From: Rubrivivax rivuli
Lineage (GTDB): Bacteria; Pseudomonadota; Gammaproteobacteria; Burkholderiales; Burkholderiaceae_C
Assembly (NCBI RefSeq): GCF_004016505.1
Contig: NZ_SACR01000001.1
Location: forward strand, 186,001 to 250,000
Length of the DNA stretch: 64,000 nucleotides
Direction of reading: 5' to 3'
Positions 1 through 8,875 of this stretch are shown here, piece by piece. The notes under the pieces are model-generated. The model was not told the origin of the DNA. It searched no databases and worked only from the letters and a program-made list of their open reading frames with translations. Every line of letters starts with the position of its first letter. Positions within the stretch are counted from its first letter, which is position 1. The translations under genes were made by a program, and so were the position numbers.

Positions 1-1044
1 TGGCTGCTCGACCCCCTGGGCCCGCTGGCGCTGCGGCCGGCCTACCTGCCGGCCCTGCTGTCCTGGCTGTGGCGCTTCTGGCGGGCCAGCCGGCCGGCCG
101 CCTTCGCGCGCAGCCTGCAGGCCCAGGTGGCGCTGATGCGGCTGGCCGCGCCGGCCACGCTGCGCCTGCTGCAGGCCGCGGGTGCGCAGCACCTGCTGCA
201 CAGCGGCGGCAACCTGCACCTGTACGAGAGCGAAGCCGAATGGAAAGCCGCGCTGCCCGGCTGGCAGCTGCGGGCCGAGCACGGCATCGCCTTCGAGCAC
301 GCCCACGGCGCCACCGCCATCGCACGCTGGCAGCCCGGCCTGAGCCCGGCGCTGGTGGCGGCCACCTTCGTGCCCGGCTGGCAGACCATCGAAGACCCGC
401 TGCTGCTGTGCCACACCATCGCCGGCGCCTTCATGGCCGCCGGGGGCCGGCTGCGCCAGGCCGCGGTGCAGGCGCTGCAGCCTGAAGGCCCGCACATGGG
501 CCTGCGGCTGGCCGATGGCCGCCTGGTGCGGGCCCGGCACGTGGTGGTGGCCGCCGGCGCCTGGTCGCACCAGCTGGCGCAGACCCTGGGCGAGCGCGTG
601 CCGCTGGAGACCGAGCGCGGCTACAACACCACCTTGCCGGCGGGCGCCTTCGCCTTGCAGCGGCAGCTGAGCTTCCCCAGCCACGGCTTCGTGGTCACGC
701 CCATCGCCGGTGGCGTGCGCGTGGGCGGGGCCGTCGAACTGGCCGGCCTGAGGGCCGCGCCCAACTACCGGCGCGCCGAAGTGCTGCTGGGCAAGGCGCA
801 GCGTTTCCTGCCCGGCCTGCGCACCGAGGGCGGCACGCCGTGGATGGGCTTTCGCCCCTCGCTGCCCGACTCGCTGCCCGCCATCGGGCCCTCACCCACC
901 GACGCGCGCGTCACGCACGCCTTCGGCCATGGCCACCTGGGGCTCACACAGTCGGCGGCCACCGCCGAGATCGTGGCCGCGCTGGTGGCCGGCCGGACGC
1001 CGCCGCTGGACCTGCAGCCCTTCAACCCGGCACGTTTCGCCTAG
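1..1044 (+). CDS. FAD-dependent amino-acid oxidase/dehydrogenase (DadA-like), 5' truncated
   Basis: The frame is open from the first base to a TAG at 1042-1044, giving 347 residues that lack the N-terminal FAD-binding GxGxxG. What remains resembles the DAO/DadA family, flavoproteins that oxidise D-amino acids or secondary amines. A segment rich in Trp and Leu at the window edge is followed by the substrate-binding domain. The C-terminal part carries the typical 'GMGPSLPDSLPAIG-like' block (residues about 280-300, here with FRPSLPDSLP) and a late Gly-His-Gly-His-Leu-Gly-Leu-Thr FAD contact. The exact substrate cannot be inferred. The next gene starts 10 bp downstream, so the two are probably cotranscribed. 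Confidence 0.75.
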   Translation, partial: WLLDPLGPLALRPAYLPALLSWLWRFWRASRPAAFARSLQAQVALMRLAAPATLRLLQAAGAQHLLHSGGNLHLYESEAEWKAALPGWQLRAEHGIAFEHAHGATAIARWQPGLSPALVAATFVPGWQTIEDPLLLCHTIAGAFMAAGGRLRQAAVQALQPEGPHMGLRLADGRLVRARHVVVAAGAWSHQLAQTLGERVPLETERGYNTTLPAGAFALQRQLSFPSHGFVVTPIAGGVRVGGAVELAGLRAAPNYRRAEVLLGKAQRFLPGLRTEGGTPWMGFRPSLPDSLPAIGPSPTDARVTHAFGHGHLGLTQSAATAEIVAALVAGRTPPLDLQPFNPARFA

Positions 1045-1053
1045 GCCCTGCGC

Positions 1054-2412
1054 ATGATCGACACCCTCACCTACCAACAACGCCGCGCCGAACTGGCGCG
1101 CCGTGTCGGCCACGGCCTGGTGCTGCTGCCGGGCCATGCCGAAAGCCCGTGCAACTACCGCGACAACTGCTACCCCTTCCGCCAGGACAGCACGCTGCTG
1201 TACTTCAGCGGCCTGGCGGTGCCCGACATCGCCCTGCTGCTGGACTGCGACAGCGGCCAGACCACGCTGCTGGCCGCCGACCCGCACCCCGACGACATCG
1301 TCTGGACCGGCCCCGTGCCCAGCCGCGCCGAGCAGGCCGCGCGCGCCGGCATCGAGCACCACGCACCTCTGTCCAGCCTGCAGGCCCTGGTGGAACAGGC
1401 CCAGGCCCAGGGCCGCACCGTGCACCGCCTGCCGGTGGCCCGCACGGGCGAGGCCACCGGCGCCAGCGCCGCGCTGCTGCATGCCGTGGTGGCCCTGCGC
1501 GCCGTGAAGACGGCCGACGAGGTGGCGCAGATCGAGCAGGCCCTGCACACCACGCGCGACATGCACCTGCTGGCCTTGCGCCAGGCGCGCGTGGGCGTGG
1601 CCGAACAGGCGGTGGTGGGGGCCATGGAAGGCCTGGTGGCCGCACGCGGCCTGCGCATGGCCTACCCGGTGATCTTCAGCAGCCGTGGCGAGATCCTGCA
1701 CAACCACCACCACGACCAGACGCTGCAGGCCGGCGACCTGGTGGTCAACGACAGCGGCGCCGAATCGCCGCTGGGCTATGCCTCCGACATCACGCGCACC
1801 ATCCCGGCATCGGGCCGCTTCACACCGCTGCAGGCCGACCTGTACCGCGTGGTGCTGAAGGCCCAGCAGGAAGCCATCGCCCTGCTGAAGCCCGGCGTGC
1901 CCTACCGCCAGGTGCACGAGCACGCCTGCACCGTGCTGGTGGACGGCATGATCGGCCTGGGCTTCATGCGCGGCAACGCGGCCGAGGCCGTCGAACGGGG
2001 CGCGCACGCCATCGTCTTCCCCTGCGGCACCGGCCACATGCTGGGCCTGGACGTGCACGACATGGAAGGCCTGGGCGAACAGCACGTGGGCTACGGTGAA
2101 GGCAACACACGCAGCACGCTGCCCGGCCACAAGTACCTGCGCATGGCGCGCGCGGTGCAGCCGGGCTTCGTGCTGACGGTGGAGCCCGGCCTCTACTTCA
2201 ACCCCTGGCTGGCCGCGCAGTGGCAAGCGCAGGGCCTGCACACCGACCTCATCGACTACGGCGCCATGCAGCGCCACATGGCGCAGTTCCGCTCGGGCGG
2301 CATCCGCATCGAGGACGACGTGCTCGTCACCGAACACGGCGCCCGCGTGCTGGGCCCGCACATCGCGCGCACGGTGGAAGAAGTCGAAGCCGCCTGCGCA
2401 GGCGCTGAGTGA
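1054..2412 (+). CDS. pepP: Xaa-Pro aminopeptidase (M24B family)
   Basis: This 452-residue protein has an aminopeptidase P N-terminal domain (about 1-130) and a pita-bread M24 catalytic domain. All five dimetal ligands are visible: D233 and D245 (NDSGAE and SDITRT), H328 (GTGHMLG), E377 (TVEPGLY) and E420 (GIRIEDD). The family removes N-terminal residues preceding proline and acts in the cytoplasm. Length matches the roughly 440-residue PepP family. The start ATG lies 10 bp after the preceding flavoprotein, and the stop overlaps the GTG of the next gene, so a three-gene run of amino-acid and peptide catabolism is likely. Confidence 0.9.
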   Translation: MIDTLTYQQRRAELARRVGHGLVLLPGHAESPCNYRDNCYPFRQDSTLLYFSGLAVPDIALLLDCDSGQTTLLAADPHPDDIVWTGPVPSRAEQAARAGIEHHAPLSSLQALVEQAQAQGRTVHRLPVARTGEATGASAALLHAVVALRAVKTADEVAQIEQALHTTRDMHLLALRQARVGVAEQAVVGAMEGLVAARGLRMAYPVIFSSRGEILHNHHHDQTLQAGDLVVNDSGAESPLGYASDITRTIPASGRFTPLQADLYRVVLKAQQEAIALLKPGVPYRQVHEHACTVLVDGMIGLGFMRGNAAEAVERGAHAIVFPCGTGHMLGLDVHDMEGLGEQHVGYGEGNTRSTLPGHKYLRMARAVQPGFVLTVEPGLYFNPWLAAQWQAQGLHTDLIDYGAMQRHMAQFRSGGIRIEDDVLVTEHGARVLGPHIARTVEEVEAACAGAE

Positions 2413-2420
2413 GGGCCCCG

Positions 2421-4145
2421 ATGGACAAGCACAACACCCACAACGAAAGCGAAGCCGCCTTCGACCGCCTGGTGGAGGACGAATGGGCCTGGCGCCTGAG
2501 CGAGTTTCCGCGCCTGGCCACGCAGGCTGGCGAGCACCAGCACGACCACCGCCTGGAGCGCATGGACGCCGACAGCCTTGCCGCGCGCCTGAGCCGCTGG
2601 CGCAGCACGCGCGAGGCGCTGCGTCGCATCAGCGCCGAGCAGCTGCCGCCCGGCCGCCGGGCAGACCACGCCGTCTATGCCAACCAGATCGACACCCTGC
2701 TGGTGGAGCTGGAACACGGCGGCGCCTGGATGCCGCTGGACGGCGACTCGGCCTTCTACAGCTACCTGCCCGAGCTCTGGCGCGAGCAGGCGCTGCACAC
2801 CGCCGAGCAGCTGCACAGCCACCTGGGGCGGCTGGCTGCCATCGAAACCTACTTCGACGACCACATCGAACTGTTGACCGAGGCCTTGCAGCGCGGCCTG
2901 GTGCCGCCGGCCGTGGTGATGCAGGGCCGCGACGCGCCGCTGCAGCAGATGCTGGCCTGGGGCGATGCCCGCGCCACGCCCTACTTCAAGCCCTTCCTGC
3001 AACGGCCCACGGGCATCGCGCCGGCCGATTTCGAGAAGCTGACGCAAGAAGCCGAACGCGTGATCGCCCAGAAGGTGCTGCCGGCCTACGCCAAGCTGGC
3101 CGACTTCATGCGCCACCAGTACCTGCCGCGCACACGCACCACCACGGCGGCACGCGCACTGCCCGGCGGCGAGGGCTTCTATGCCGAGCGCGTGCGCGCC
3201 TTCACCACGCTGCCGCTGACGGCCGAGCAGGTGCACGAACAGGGCCGCGCCGAGGTGGCGCGCATCCTGGACGACATGCACCGGCTGATGCGCGCCTGCG
3301 GCGCCCACGGCACGCTGGCCGACTTCCTGGCGCAGCTGCGCAACGATCCGCAGCACTACCCAACATCGGCCGAAGCGCTGCTGGGCCGTGCCTCCTGGAT
3401 CGCCAAGCGCGTGGACACGGTGCTGCCGCGCTTCTTCGGCAAGCTGCCGCGCCAGCCCTTTGGCGTGGCGCCCGTGCCCGACGATCTTGCGCCCTTCTAC
3501 ACCAGCGGTCGCTACGTGCCCGCCGCGGCAGACAGCGACCAGGCGGCGCTGTACTGGGTGAACACCTGCAAGCTGGAATCCCGCGCCTGGTACGCGCTGC
3601 CGGCCCTGACCCTGCACGAGGCCGTGCCCGGCCACCACCTGCAGTTTGCCTTGGCCGCCGAGAACACCAGCCAGCCCGCCTACCGCCGGCTGGAGGGCCT
3701 GTCGGCCCACAGCGAAGGCTGGGCGCTGTACGCCGAGTTCCTGGGCAGCGAGATGGGCATCTACCAAACGCCGCTGGAAGAGTTCGGCCGCGCCAGCTAC
3801 GAGATGTGGCGCGCCTGCCGCCTGGTGGTGGACACGGGGCTGCACTGGCTGGGCTGGACGCGTGAGCAGGCGCAGGCCTACCTGCGCGAGCACACCGCCC
3901 TGAGTGAACACGAGGTCACCACCGAGGTCGACCGCTACATCGGCTGGCCCGGCCAGGCGCTGTCGTACAAGGTGGGCGAGATGCAGTTCCGCAGCCTGCG
4001 CCGCGAGGCCGAAGGCCGGCTGGGCACCCGCTTCAGCCTGCGCGATTTCCACGACCACGTGCTGGCCCAAGGCTGCGTGCCGCTGCCGGCCCTGCGCAGC
4101 GCCGTGCAGGCATGGGCCGAAAGCCGCGCATCCGCACCGGTGTGA
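2421..4145 (+). CDS. DUF885 family putative zinc metallo-hydrolase
   Basis: This 574-residue cytoplasmic protein has no signal peptide. The hallmark of DUF885 is present: HEAVPGHH (H399, E400, second His pair 405-406) followed by SEGWALYAE with E432 as a plausible third zinc ligand. The family looks like a thermolysin/M3-like peptidase superfamily member, but its substrates are mostly unknown. I chose ATG 2421 because a GAGG sequence sits 6-9 bp upstream. An upstream GTG at 2409 overlaps the pepP stop and would add four residues. Placement behind pepP suggests peptide turnover, which is inference. Confidence 0.85.
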   Translation: MDKHNTHNESEAAFDRLVEDEWAWRLSEFPRLATQAGEHQHDHRLERMDADSLAARLSRWRSTREALRRISAEQLPPGRRADHAVYANQIDTLLVELEHGGAWMPLDGDSAFYSYLPELWREQALHTAEQLHSHLGRLAAIETYFDDHIELLTEALQRGLVPPAVVMQGRDAPLQQMLAWGDARATPYFKPFLQRPTGIAPADFEKLTQEAERVIAQKVLPAYAKLADFMRHQYLPRTRTTTAARALPGGEGFYAERVRAFTTLPLTAEQVHEQGRAEVARILDDMHRLMRACGAHGTLADFLAQLRNDPQHYPTSAEALLGRASWIAKRVDTVLPRFFGKLPRQPFGVAPVPDDLAPFYTSGRYVPAAADSDQAALYWVNTCKLESRAWYALPALTLHEAVPGHHLQFALAAENTSQPAYRRLEGLSAHSEGWALYAEFLGSEMGIYQTPLEEFGRASYEMWRACRLVVDTGLHWLGWTREQAQAYLREHTALSEHEVTTEVDRYIGWPGQALSYKVGEMQFRSLRREAEGRLGTRFSLRDFHDHVLAQGCVPLPALRSAVQAWAESRASAPV

Positions 4146-4195
4146 AGCCGTGTTCACAGCGAGCCCAGGGGGTGCCGGGTCACAGGCACGGGCGC

Positions 4196-4219
4196 AAGGC
4201 CCCTCGCATGAGGGGCCTT
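4196..4219 (+). terminator. Rho-independent terminator after the DUF885 gene
   Basis: A perfect 10-bp stem (AAGGCCCCTC / GAGGGGCCTT) with a GCAT tetraloop ends in a short T run. It lies 50 bp after the DUF885 stop codon and ahead of an independently translated PEP-CTERM gene. Confidence 0.75.
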
Positions 4220-4335
4220 TGGGCTGGAACGGCCGGTTTCGGCTTGCCAGGGCCGGGGGCGCCTGTCAGATTAGGGGCGTGGGCCGGCGGGAACGTGGGG
4301 TTGCCGCGGCCGAGTGTCCATCCAGGAGGAAATCG

Positions 4336-5013
4336 ATGTCTTTGAATCAATGGGCCGTGCGCACCGTCGCTGGCGCCGCCATGGTGCTGGCCAGCGTGGC
4401 TTTTGGCAGTGCCCAGGCGCAGACGAGCGTCAAGCCGATCACCGGCACCTTCGCCAAGGCCTCGGGCGGTGGTGGCAGCGCGTTCGCGCCGGCCAACCCC
4501 AATGCAGCCGCCCCGGTGCCGATGAGCGACCTGGTCATCAGCGCCGCCGGCGTGGCCAGCTTCGACGGCCCGGCCGCCCCTGGCAACACGGTGCTGACCT
4601 TCAACCTCGCCCCGGGCGCGCTGGTGGACGCCATCGCCTACAACCTCTCGCTGGCCACGGTGGGGGCGAGCTGGCTGTCGGAGGCCACCATCTCCTTCCT
4701 GAACTCCAACGGCGACGGCGTGGTGCTGACGGCAGGTTTCGGCGACGACGCCCCGGGCACCGGCACCTACGCCGACAGCGCACTGCTGTCGGAGTTCGGC
4801 CTGTCGTTCAACGTCGGCGCCGATGGCCTGCTGATCGTCGAGTTCTATGAGAGCTTCGACGACGTCGAAGGTGCGATCGATGCCAACTGGACGGCCGGCA
4901 GCGTCACGCTGGGCAACGTGGGCGCGATTCCCGAGCCGGGCACCTACGCGTTGATGGGCCTGGGCCTGCTGGCCGTGGTGGGTGCGGCTGCCCGCCGCCG
5001 CCAGCAAGGCTGA
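4336..5013 (+). CDS. PEP-CTERM sorting domain protein
   Basis: This is a 225-residue secreted protein. It has an N-terminal signal peptide with an AQA-type cleavage site near residue 28, a Gly/Ala/Asn-rich low-lysine body with many Asp and Ser, and a classic C-terminal sorting signal. Residues 198-225 show IPEPG, a hydrophobic helix and a terminal RRR cluster. This tripartite tail is recognised by exosortase (EpsH/XrtA family), which removes it during export linked to exopolysaccharide. A strong Shine-Dalgarno AGGAGGA lies 6 bp before the ATG. The body is unlike any family I can name. No exosortase or polysaccharide gene lies in the window. Confidence 0.9.
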   Translation: MSLNQWAVRTVAGAAMVLASVAFGSAQAQTSVKPITGTFAKASGGGGSAFAPANPNAAAPVPMSDLVISAAGVASFDGPAAPGNTVLTFNLAPGALVDAIAYNLSLATVGASWLSEATISFLNSNGDGVVLTAGFGDDAPGTGTYADSALLSEFGLSFNVGADGLLIVEFYESFDDVEGAIDANWTAGSVTLGNVGAIPEPGTYALMGLGLLAVVGAAARRRQQG

Positions 5014-5061
5014 AGCGCCGGTTGCCGCCGGGCCGCCAGGCCCGGCCAGCGCTGAAACAAG

Positions 5062-5100
5062 AAACCCCGCGGGCGCCAAGCTCGCGGGGTTTTCTCTTTT
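5062..5100. terminator. Bidirectional terminator between convergent genes
   Basis: A 10-bp perfect stem (AAACCCCGCG / CGCGGGGTTT) with an 11-nt loop is followed by TCTCTTTT. The A-rich left flank gives a U tract on the minus strand as well. It therefore serves both the PEP-CTERM gene and the convergent dedA gene. Confidence 0.85.
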
Positions 5101-5128
5101 GGCGCCTCGAGGGCAACCTTGGGCAAGC

Positions 5129-5788
5129 TCAGGCCGCCGTGCCTTCGGCCGTCTTCTGCCGGCTGGCCTTCCAGGCGCCGAAGATCACCAGCAGCCCGGG
5201 GATGAGGATCATCGCCCAGATGATCATCGACAGGTTCTTCTGCACCCAGGGCAGGTTGCCGAAAAGGTAGCCCGCCAGCGTGAGGCCGCACACCCACAGG
5301 ATGCCGCCGCCGACGTTGTAGAGCGTGAACTTGCTGCGCGTCATCTCGCCCACGCCGGCCACGAAGGGCGCGAAGGTGCGCAGGAAAGGCGCGAAGCGCG
5401 CCACCACGATGGTGATGCCGCCGTACTTCTCGTAGAAAGCGTGCGTGCGGTCGAAGGCGGCACGGTTGAACCAGCGTGAGTTCGGCCAGCTGAAGACCTT
5501 GGGCCCGAAGTAGCGGCCGATGGTGTAGTTGGTCTGGTCGCCCAGGATGGCCGCCAGCGTCAGCAGCACCATCGCCAATGGCAGGCTCATCAGCCCCAGG
5601 CCGCAGAGCGCGCCCACCACGAAGAGCAGGCTGTCGCCGGGCAGGAAGGGCATCACCACCAGCCCCGTCTCGACGAAGATGATGAGGAACAGCAGCGCAT
5701 AGACCCAGGCGCCGTAGGCCTGCACGAAGGCCGCGAGGTGGTCGTCGACGTTCAGGATGAAGTCGATGAGAAAGCTGATGATTTCCAT
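5129..5788 (-). CDS. DedA family membrane protein
   Basis: This 219-residue polytopic inner-membrane protein belongs to the DedA/VTT (SNARE-associated) superfamily. A conserved acidic residue occurs in the first re-entrant region (VETGLVVMPFLPGDSLL, about residues 39-55). The second half has the signature ARFAPFLRTFAPFVAG with paired arginines. DedA proteins are needed for envelope integrity and proton-motive-force homeostasis, and some members flip polyprenyl or glycerophospholipid carriers. The gene is monocistronic or the distal partner of the ABC exporter encoded upstream on the same strand, with 21 bp between them. Confidence 0.9.
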   Translation of the reverse strand: MEIISFLIDFILNVDDHLAAFVQAYGAWVYALLFLIIFVETGLVVMPFLPGDSLLFVVGALCGLGLMSLPLAMVLLTLAAILGDQTNYTIGRYFGPKVFSWPNSRWFNRAAFDRTHAFYEKYGGITIVVARFAPFLRTFAPFVAGVGEMTRSKFTLYNVGGGILWVCGLTLAGYLFGNLPWVQKNLSMIIWAMILIPGLLVIFGAWKASRQKTAEGTAA

Positions 5789-5809
5789 GGCGGCGCGGAT
5801 TCTCGTTGC

Positions 5810-7666
5810 TCAGGCGGCCGGCAGGTCTTCCAGCAGGAAGCCGCCGCTCTGGTGTGCCCACAATTTCGCGTAGTGGCCGTTCTGCGCCAGCAGTTCGGCA
5901 TGGCTGCCCTGCTCGACGATGCGCCCCTGCTCCAGCACGATGAGGCGGTCCATGCGCGCGATGGTGGACAGGCGGTGCGCGATGGCGATCACCGTCTTGC
6001 CTTCCATCAACCCGAGCAGCTGCGTCTGGATGGCGAGTTCGACCTCGCTGTCCAGCGCGCTGGTGGCTTCGTCCAGCACGAGGATGGGCGCATCTTTCAG
6101 CACCACGCGCGCGATGGCGATGCGCTGGCGCTGCCCGCCGCTGAGCTTGACGCCGCGCTCGCCCACGTGGGCCTCGTAGCCGGTGCGGCCCTTCCAGTCT
6201 TGCAGCTGCAGGATGAACTCGTGGGCCTGGGCCTTCTTCGCTGCCGCAACGATGTCGTCCATGCTCGCGCCCGGCCGGCCGTAGCCGATGTTGGCAGCGA
6301 TGCTCCGGTGCAGCAGCGAGGTGTCCTGCGTGACCATGCCGATGGCCGCGCGCAGGCTCTCCTGCGTGAGTTCGCGCACGTCATGGCCGTCGATGCGCAG
6401 GCTGCCCGTTTCCAGATCATGGAAGCGCAGCAGCAGGTTCACGAGCGTGCTCTTGCCCGCGCCGCTGCGGCCGATGAGGCCCACGCGTTCGCCGGGGCGG
6501 ATGACGAGGTTCAGGTCGTCGAGCACTCGTCTGCCGTCGTTGCGGCCATAGGTGAAGGTCAGGTGCTCGAAACGCACCTCGCCGCCTTCGGGCGCGGGCT
6601 TCACCACCAGCTCGCGCGCGGCCGGGGCGTCGTTCATGGCGTGCGGCACGGCGATGGTCTCCATGCCTTCCTGCACCACGCCGATGTTCTCGAAGATGCC
6701 CGTCACCTCCCAGCTCACCCAGCCGGCCACGTTGGCGATGGTCCAGGCCAGCGGCAGCGCGGTGGCCACGGTGCCGGCGTCGATCTGCCCCTGCCCCCAC
6801 AGCGTGATGCCGATGGCCGCGGTGCTGACCAGCAGCATCGCGTTCAGCGCCGACAGCGTGGTCATGAAGGTGGTGATCAGGCGCATGTGCGCCTGGATGG
6901 CGCCGGTGTGCTCCTCGATCACCTCGCGCACGTAGGCATCTTCGTCCTTCGAGCGTGCGAAGAGCTTGACCGTGAGGATGTTGGTGTAGCTGTCCACCAC
7001 GCGCCCCATCACCATGCTGCGCAGTTCGCTGCTGGTCTTGGCCAGGTCGCGCATCCTGGGCACGAAGTGGCGCAGGAAGAACACATAGCCCGCGAACCAC
7101 AGCGCCGTGGGGATGGCCAGGCGCCAGTCGGCCAGGCTCATCAGCACGGTGGCCGAGAGGCCGTAGACCAGGATGTACCAGACCGCGCGGATGGAGCTCA
7201 CCACGCAGTCGCGCAGCGCATTGCTGGTCTGCATCACGCGGTTGGCGATGCGGCCGGCGAAGTCGTTCTGGAAGAAGGGCCAGCTCTGGCGCACCACGTG
7301 CCAGTGGCTCTGCCAGCGGATGAGGCTGGTGACGCCGGGCACCACGGCGTTGTTGCGCACCAGGCTGTCGAGCATCAGCGCGAAAGGCCGGCCCAGCAGG
7401 ATCAGCAGCGCCATCGCGATGAGCATGGGCATCGCGTCGGCCAGTGCCGCCGCGCGGTCGCTGGCCTGCATCAGCCGCACCAGCTTGCCGATGAACACCG
7501 GGATCAGCGTGTCGATCAGCGCCACCAGCAAGCCCGTGAAGAACATCGCGCCGAACAGGCCCTTGGTCTGGCGCACGTAGTGCCAATAGAAGGCCATCAG
7601 CCCCGCGGGCGGGGCGCTGCCCGGGCGGGCGGTGGGGCGGATGCGGGTTTCGAAGAAGGCGAACAT
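5810..7666 (-). CDS. ABC exporter, fused permease and ATPase (MsbA-like half transporter)
   Basis: A 618-residue half-transporter. An N-terminal six-helix type IV exporter domain (about 30-340) precedes an ATP-binding domain. Walker A GRSGAGKST has its lysine at 405, the signature LSGGQRQR lies near 507, and Walker B LVLDEATSALD near 530 is followed by an H-loop (AIAHRLST). It should function as a dimer. The cargo (lipid, peptide or drug) is not predictable. I chose the ATG at 7666 because upstream in-frame sequence overlaps the divergent LysR coding region and looks non-native. The start is 82 bp from the divergent LysR start, which may regulate it. Confidence 0.85.
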   Translation of the reverse strand: MFAFFETRIRPTARPGSAPPAGLMAFYWHYVRQTKGLFGAMFFTGLLVALIDTLIPVFIGKLVRLMQASDRAAALADAMPMLIAMALLILLGRPFALMLDSLVRNNAVVPGVTSLIRWQSHWHVVRQSWPFFQNDFAGRIANRVMQTSNALRDCVVSSIRAVWYILVYGLSATVLMSLADWRLAIPTALWFAGYVFFLRHFVPRMRDLAKTSSELRSMVMGRVVDSYTNILTVKLFARSKDEDAYVREVIEEHTGAIQAHMRLITTFMTTLSALNAMLLVSTAAIGITLWGQGQIDAGTVATALPLAWTIANVAGWVSWEVTGIFENIGVVQEGMETIAVPHAMNDAPAARELVVKPAPEGGEVRFEHLTFTYGRNDGRRVLDDLNLVIRPGERVGLIGRSGAGKSTLVNLLLRFHDLETGSLRIDGHDVRELTQESLRAAIGMVTQDTSLLHRSIAANIGYGRPGASMDDIVAAAKKAQAHEFILQLQDWKGRTGYEAHVGERGVKLSGGQRQRIAIARVVLKDAPILVLDEATSALDSEVELAIQTQLLGLMEGKTVIAIAHRLSTIARMDRLIVLEQGRIVEQGSHAELLAQNGHYAKLWAHQSGGFLLEDLPAA

Positions 7667-7748
7667 GGATGCGGACGATTGTGGCAGTGCCCCCCGAAGG
7701 GCGCCGATGCCGCAAGAATGCAGGCTCACGCTGCAGGAGAGCCCCACC

Positions 7749-8726
7749 ATGGACCAGCTGCGCGCCATGCGCGTCTTTGCCCGCGTCGTCGACGACGGCG
7801 GCTTCGCCAAGGCCGCGCGCTCGCTGGACATGGCGCCGCCCGTGGTCACGCGCCTGGTGGCCGAGCTCGAGCAGCACCTCGGCGCGCGCCTGCTCACGCG
7901 CACCACGCGCCGGCTCTCGCTCACCGAGGTGGGCGAGCGCTACCTCGACAAGGTGCGCGGCATCCTGGCCGACGTGGACGAGGCCGCGGCCATCGCCGCC
8001 GACGCCACGCTGCTGCCGCGCGGCCACCTGCGCCTGCTGTGCCCGCCGGCCATCGCCGTGCACCAGCTGGCCAAGCACATGCCGCGCTTCCAGGCCCAGT
8101 ACCCGCAGGTGACGCTGGAGATCACTTCGCCCGGCCCGGTGGACACCATCGACGACAGCTACGACATCACCATCTTCGCCAGCCGCGAGCTGCCCGATGG
8201 CGACTTCATCGCGCGGCGCCTGGCGCGCAGCGAGGTGGTGGTGTGTGCATCGCCCGACTACCTCGACCGCCGCGGCCGCCCCCAGCACCCCACCGAGCTG
8301 CCCGACCACGAGGCCGTGGTGCCGCCGATGGTCGCGCAGCAGCGCGGCCTGGTGTTCTTCAGCGGCCCGATGAACGGCGGTGCCCAGCGCGTGGAAGTGC
8401 CCATGCGCGAGCGCAACGCGCTGTCCACCACGCACATCGACACCATGTATGCCGCCGCCCTGGCAGGCCTGGGCATCGCCGGGCTGCCCAGCTACGTGAT
8501 CGAAGACGCCCTGCTCGAGCATGCGCTGGAGCGCGTGCTGCCCGAGTGGCGGCTCTTCGACATCACGCTGTGGGCGGGCATGCCCTCGCGCCGCTACCTG
8601 CCGGCACGCACGCGCGTCTTCCTCGATTTCCTGCTGCAGATCTTCGGCGGCGAAGACCGCGACCCCTGGCTGCAGGCCGCCGGCTGCGCCACGCCCTGGA
8701 ATGGGCCGATGCCGGCGGCCGGATGA
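7749..8726 (+). CDS. LysR-type transcriptional regulator
   Basis: This is a 325-residue regulator. The N-terminal winged helix-turn-helix (about 1-60: MDQLRAMRVFARVVDDGGF..., then RTTRRLSLTEVG) is followed by a periplasmic-binding-protein-like effector domain. The start ATG follows CAGGAGAG, a good ribosome binding site. It belongs to the large subgroup with a DxLRAM start. The effector is unknown. It is divergent from the ABC exporter gene, the usual arrangement for a LysR regulator and its target, so control of the exporter is a reasonable guess. Confidence 0.9.
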   Translation: MDQLRAMRVFARVVDDGGFAKAARSLDMAPPVVTRLVAELEQHLGARLLTRTTRRLSLTEVGERYLDKVRGILADVDEAAAIAADATLLPRGHLRLLCPPAIAVHQLAKHMPRFQAQYPQVTLEITSPGPVDTIDDSYDITIFASRELPDGDFIARRLARSEVVVCASPDYLDRRGRPQHPTELPDHEAVVPPMVAQQRGLVFFSGPMNGGAQRVEVPMRERNALSTTHIDTMYAAALAGLGIAGLPSYVIEDALLEHALERVLPEWRLFDITLWAGMPSRRYLPARTRVFLDFLLQIFGGEDRDPWLQAAGCATPWNGPMPAAG

Positions 8727-8780
8727 TCCCGCCCCGCATTTGCGACTGAGTCGTTACAACAAGACCGTACAGTTGTTAAT

Positions 8781-8798
8781 GTGAACTGATCAGTTCAC
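8781..8798. promoter_or_regulatory. Perfect 18-bp palindromic operator candidate
   Basis: GTGAACTGATCAGTTCAC is a perfect inverted repeat with no spacer. It lies about 80 bp upstream of the fasciclin lipoprotein start and 55 bp after the lysR stop. Its size and symmetry resemble operators of TetR-family repressors. AT-rich sequence just upstream (TTGTTAAT, 8772-8779) could hold the -10 element of the fasciclin promoter. No TetR gene is in the window. Confidence 0.6.
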
Positions 8799-8875
8799 AC
8801 TCCGGCCGCCGCAGTTCAAGAACCCTGCGGTGCGGCGCCTCGCCGCCTTTGATGCCCCCGCCGGAGGAACCCCCG

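Noticed and set aside
892..2361. Long antisense open frame opposite the Xaa-Pro aminopeptidase
   Set aside because: His/Gln/Val-rich translation is the usual shadow of a GC-rich gene. The same applies to other long antisense frames in the window.
7667..7924. N-terminal extension of the ABC exporter
   Set aside because: It lies antisense to the start of the LysR gene and shows no membrane helix or family similarity.
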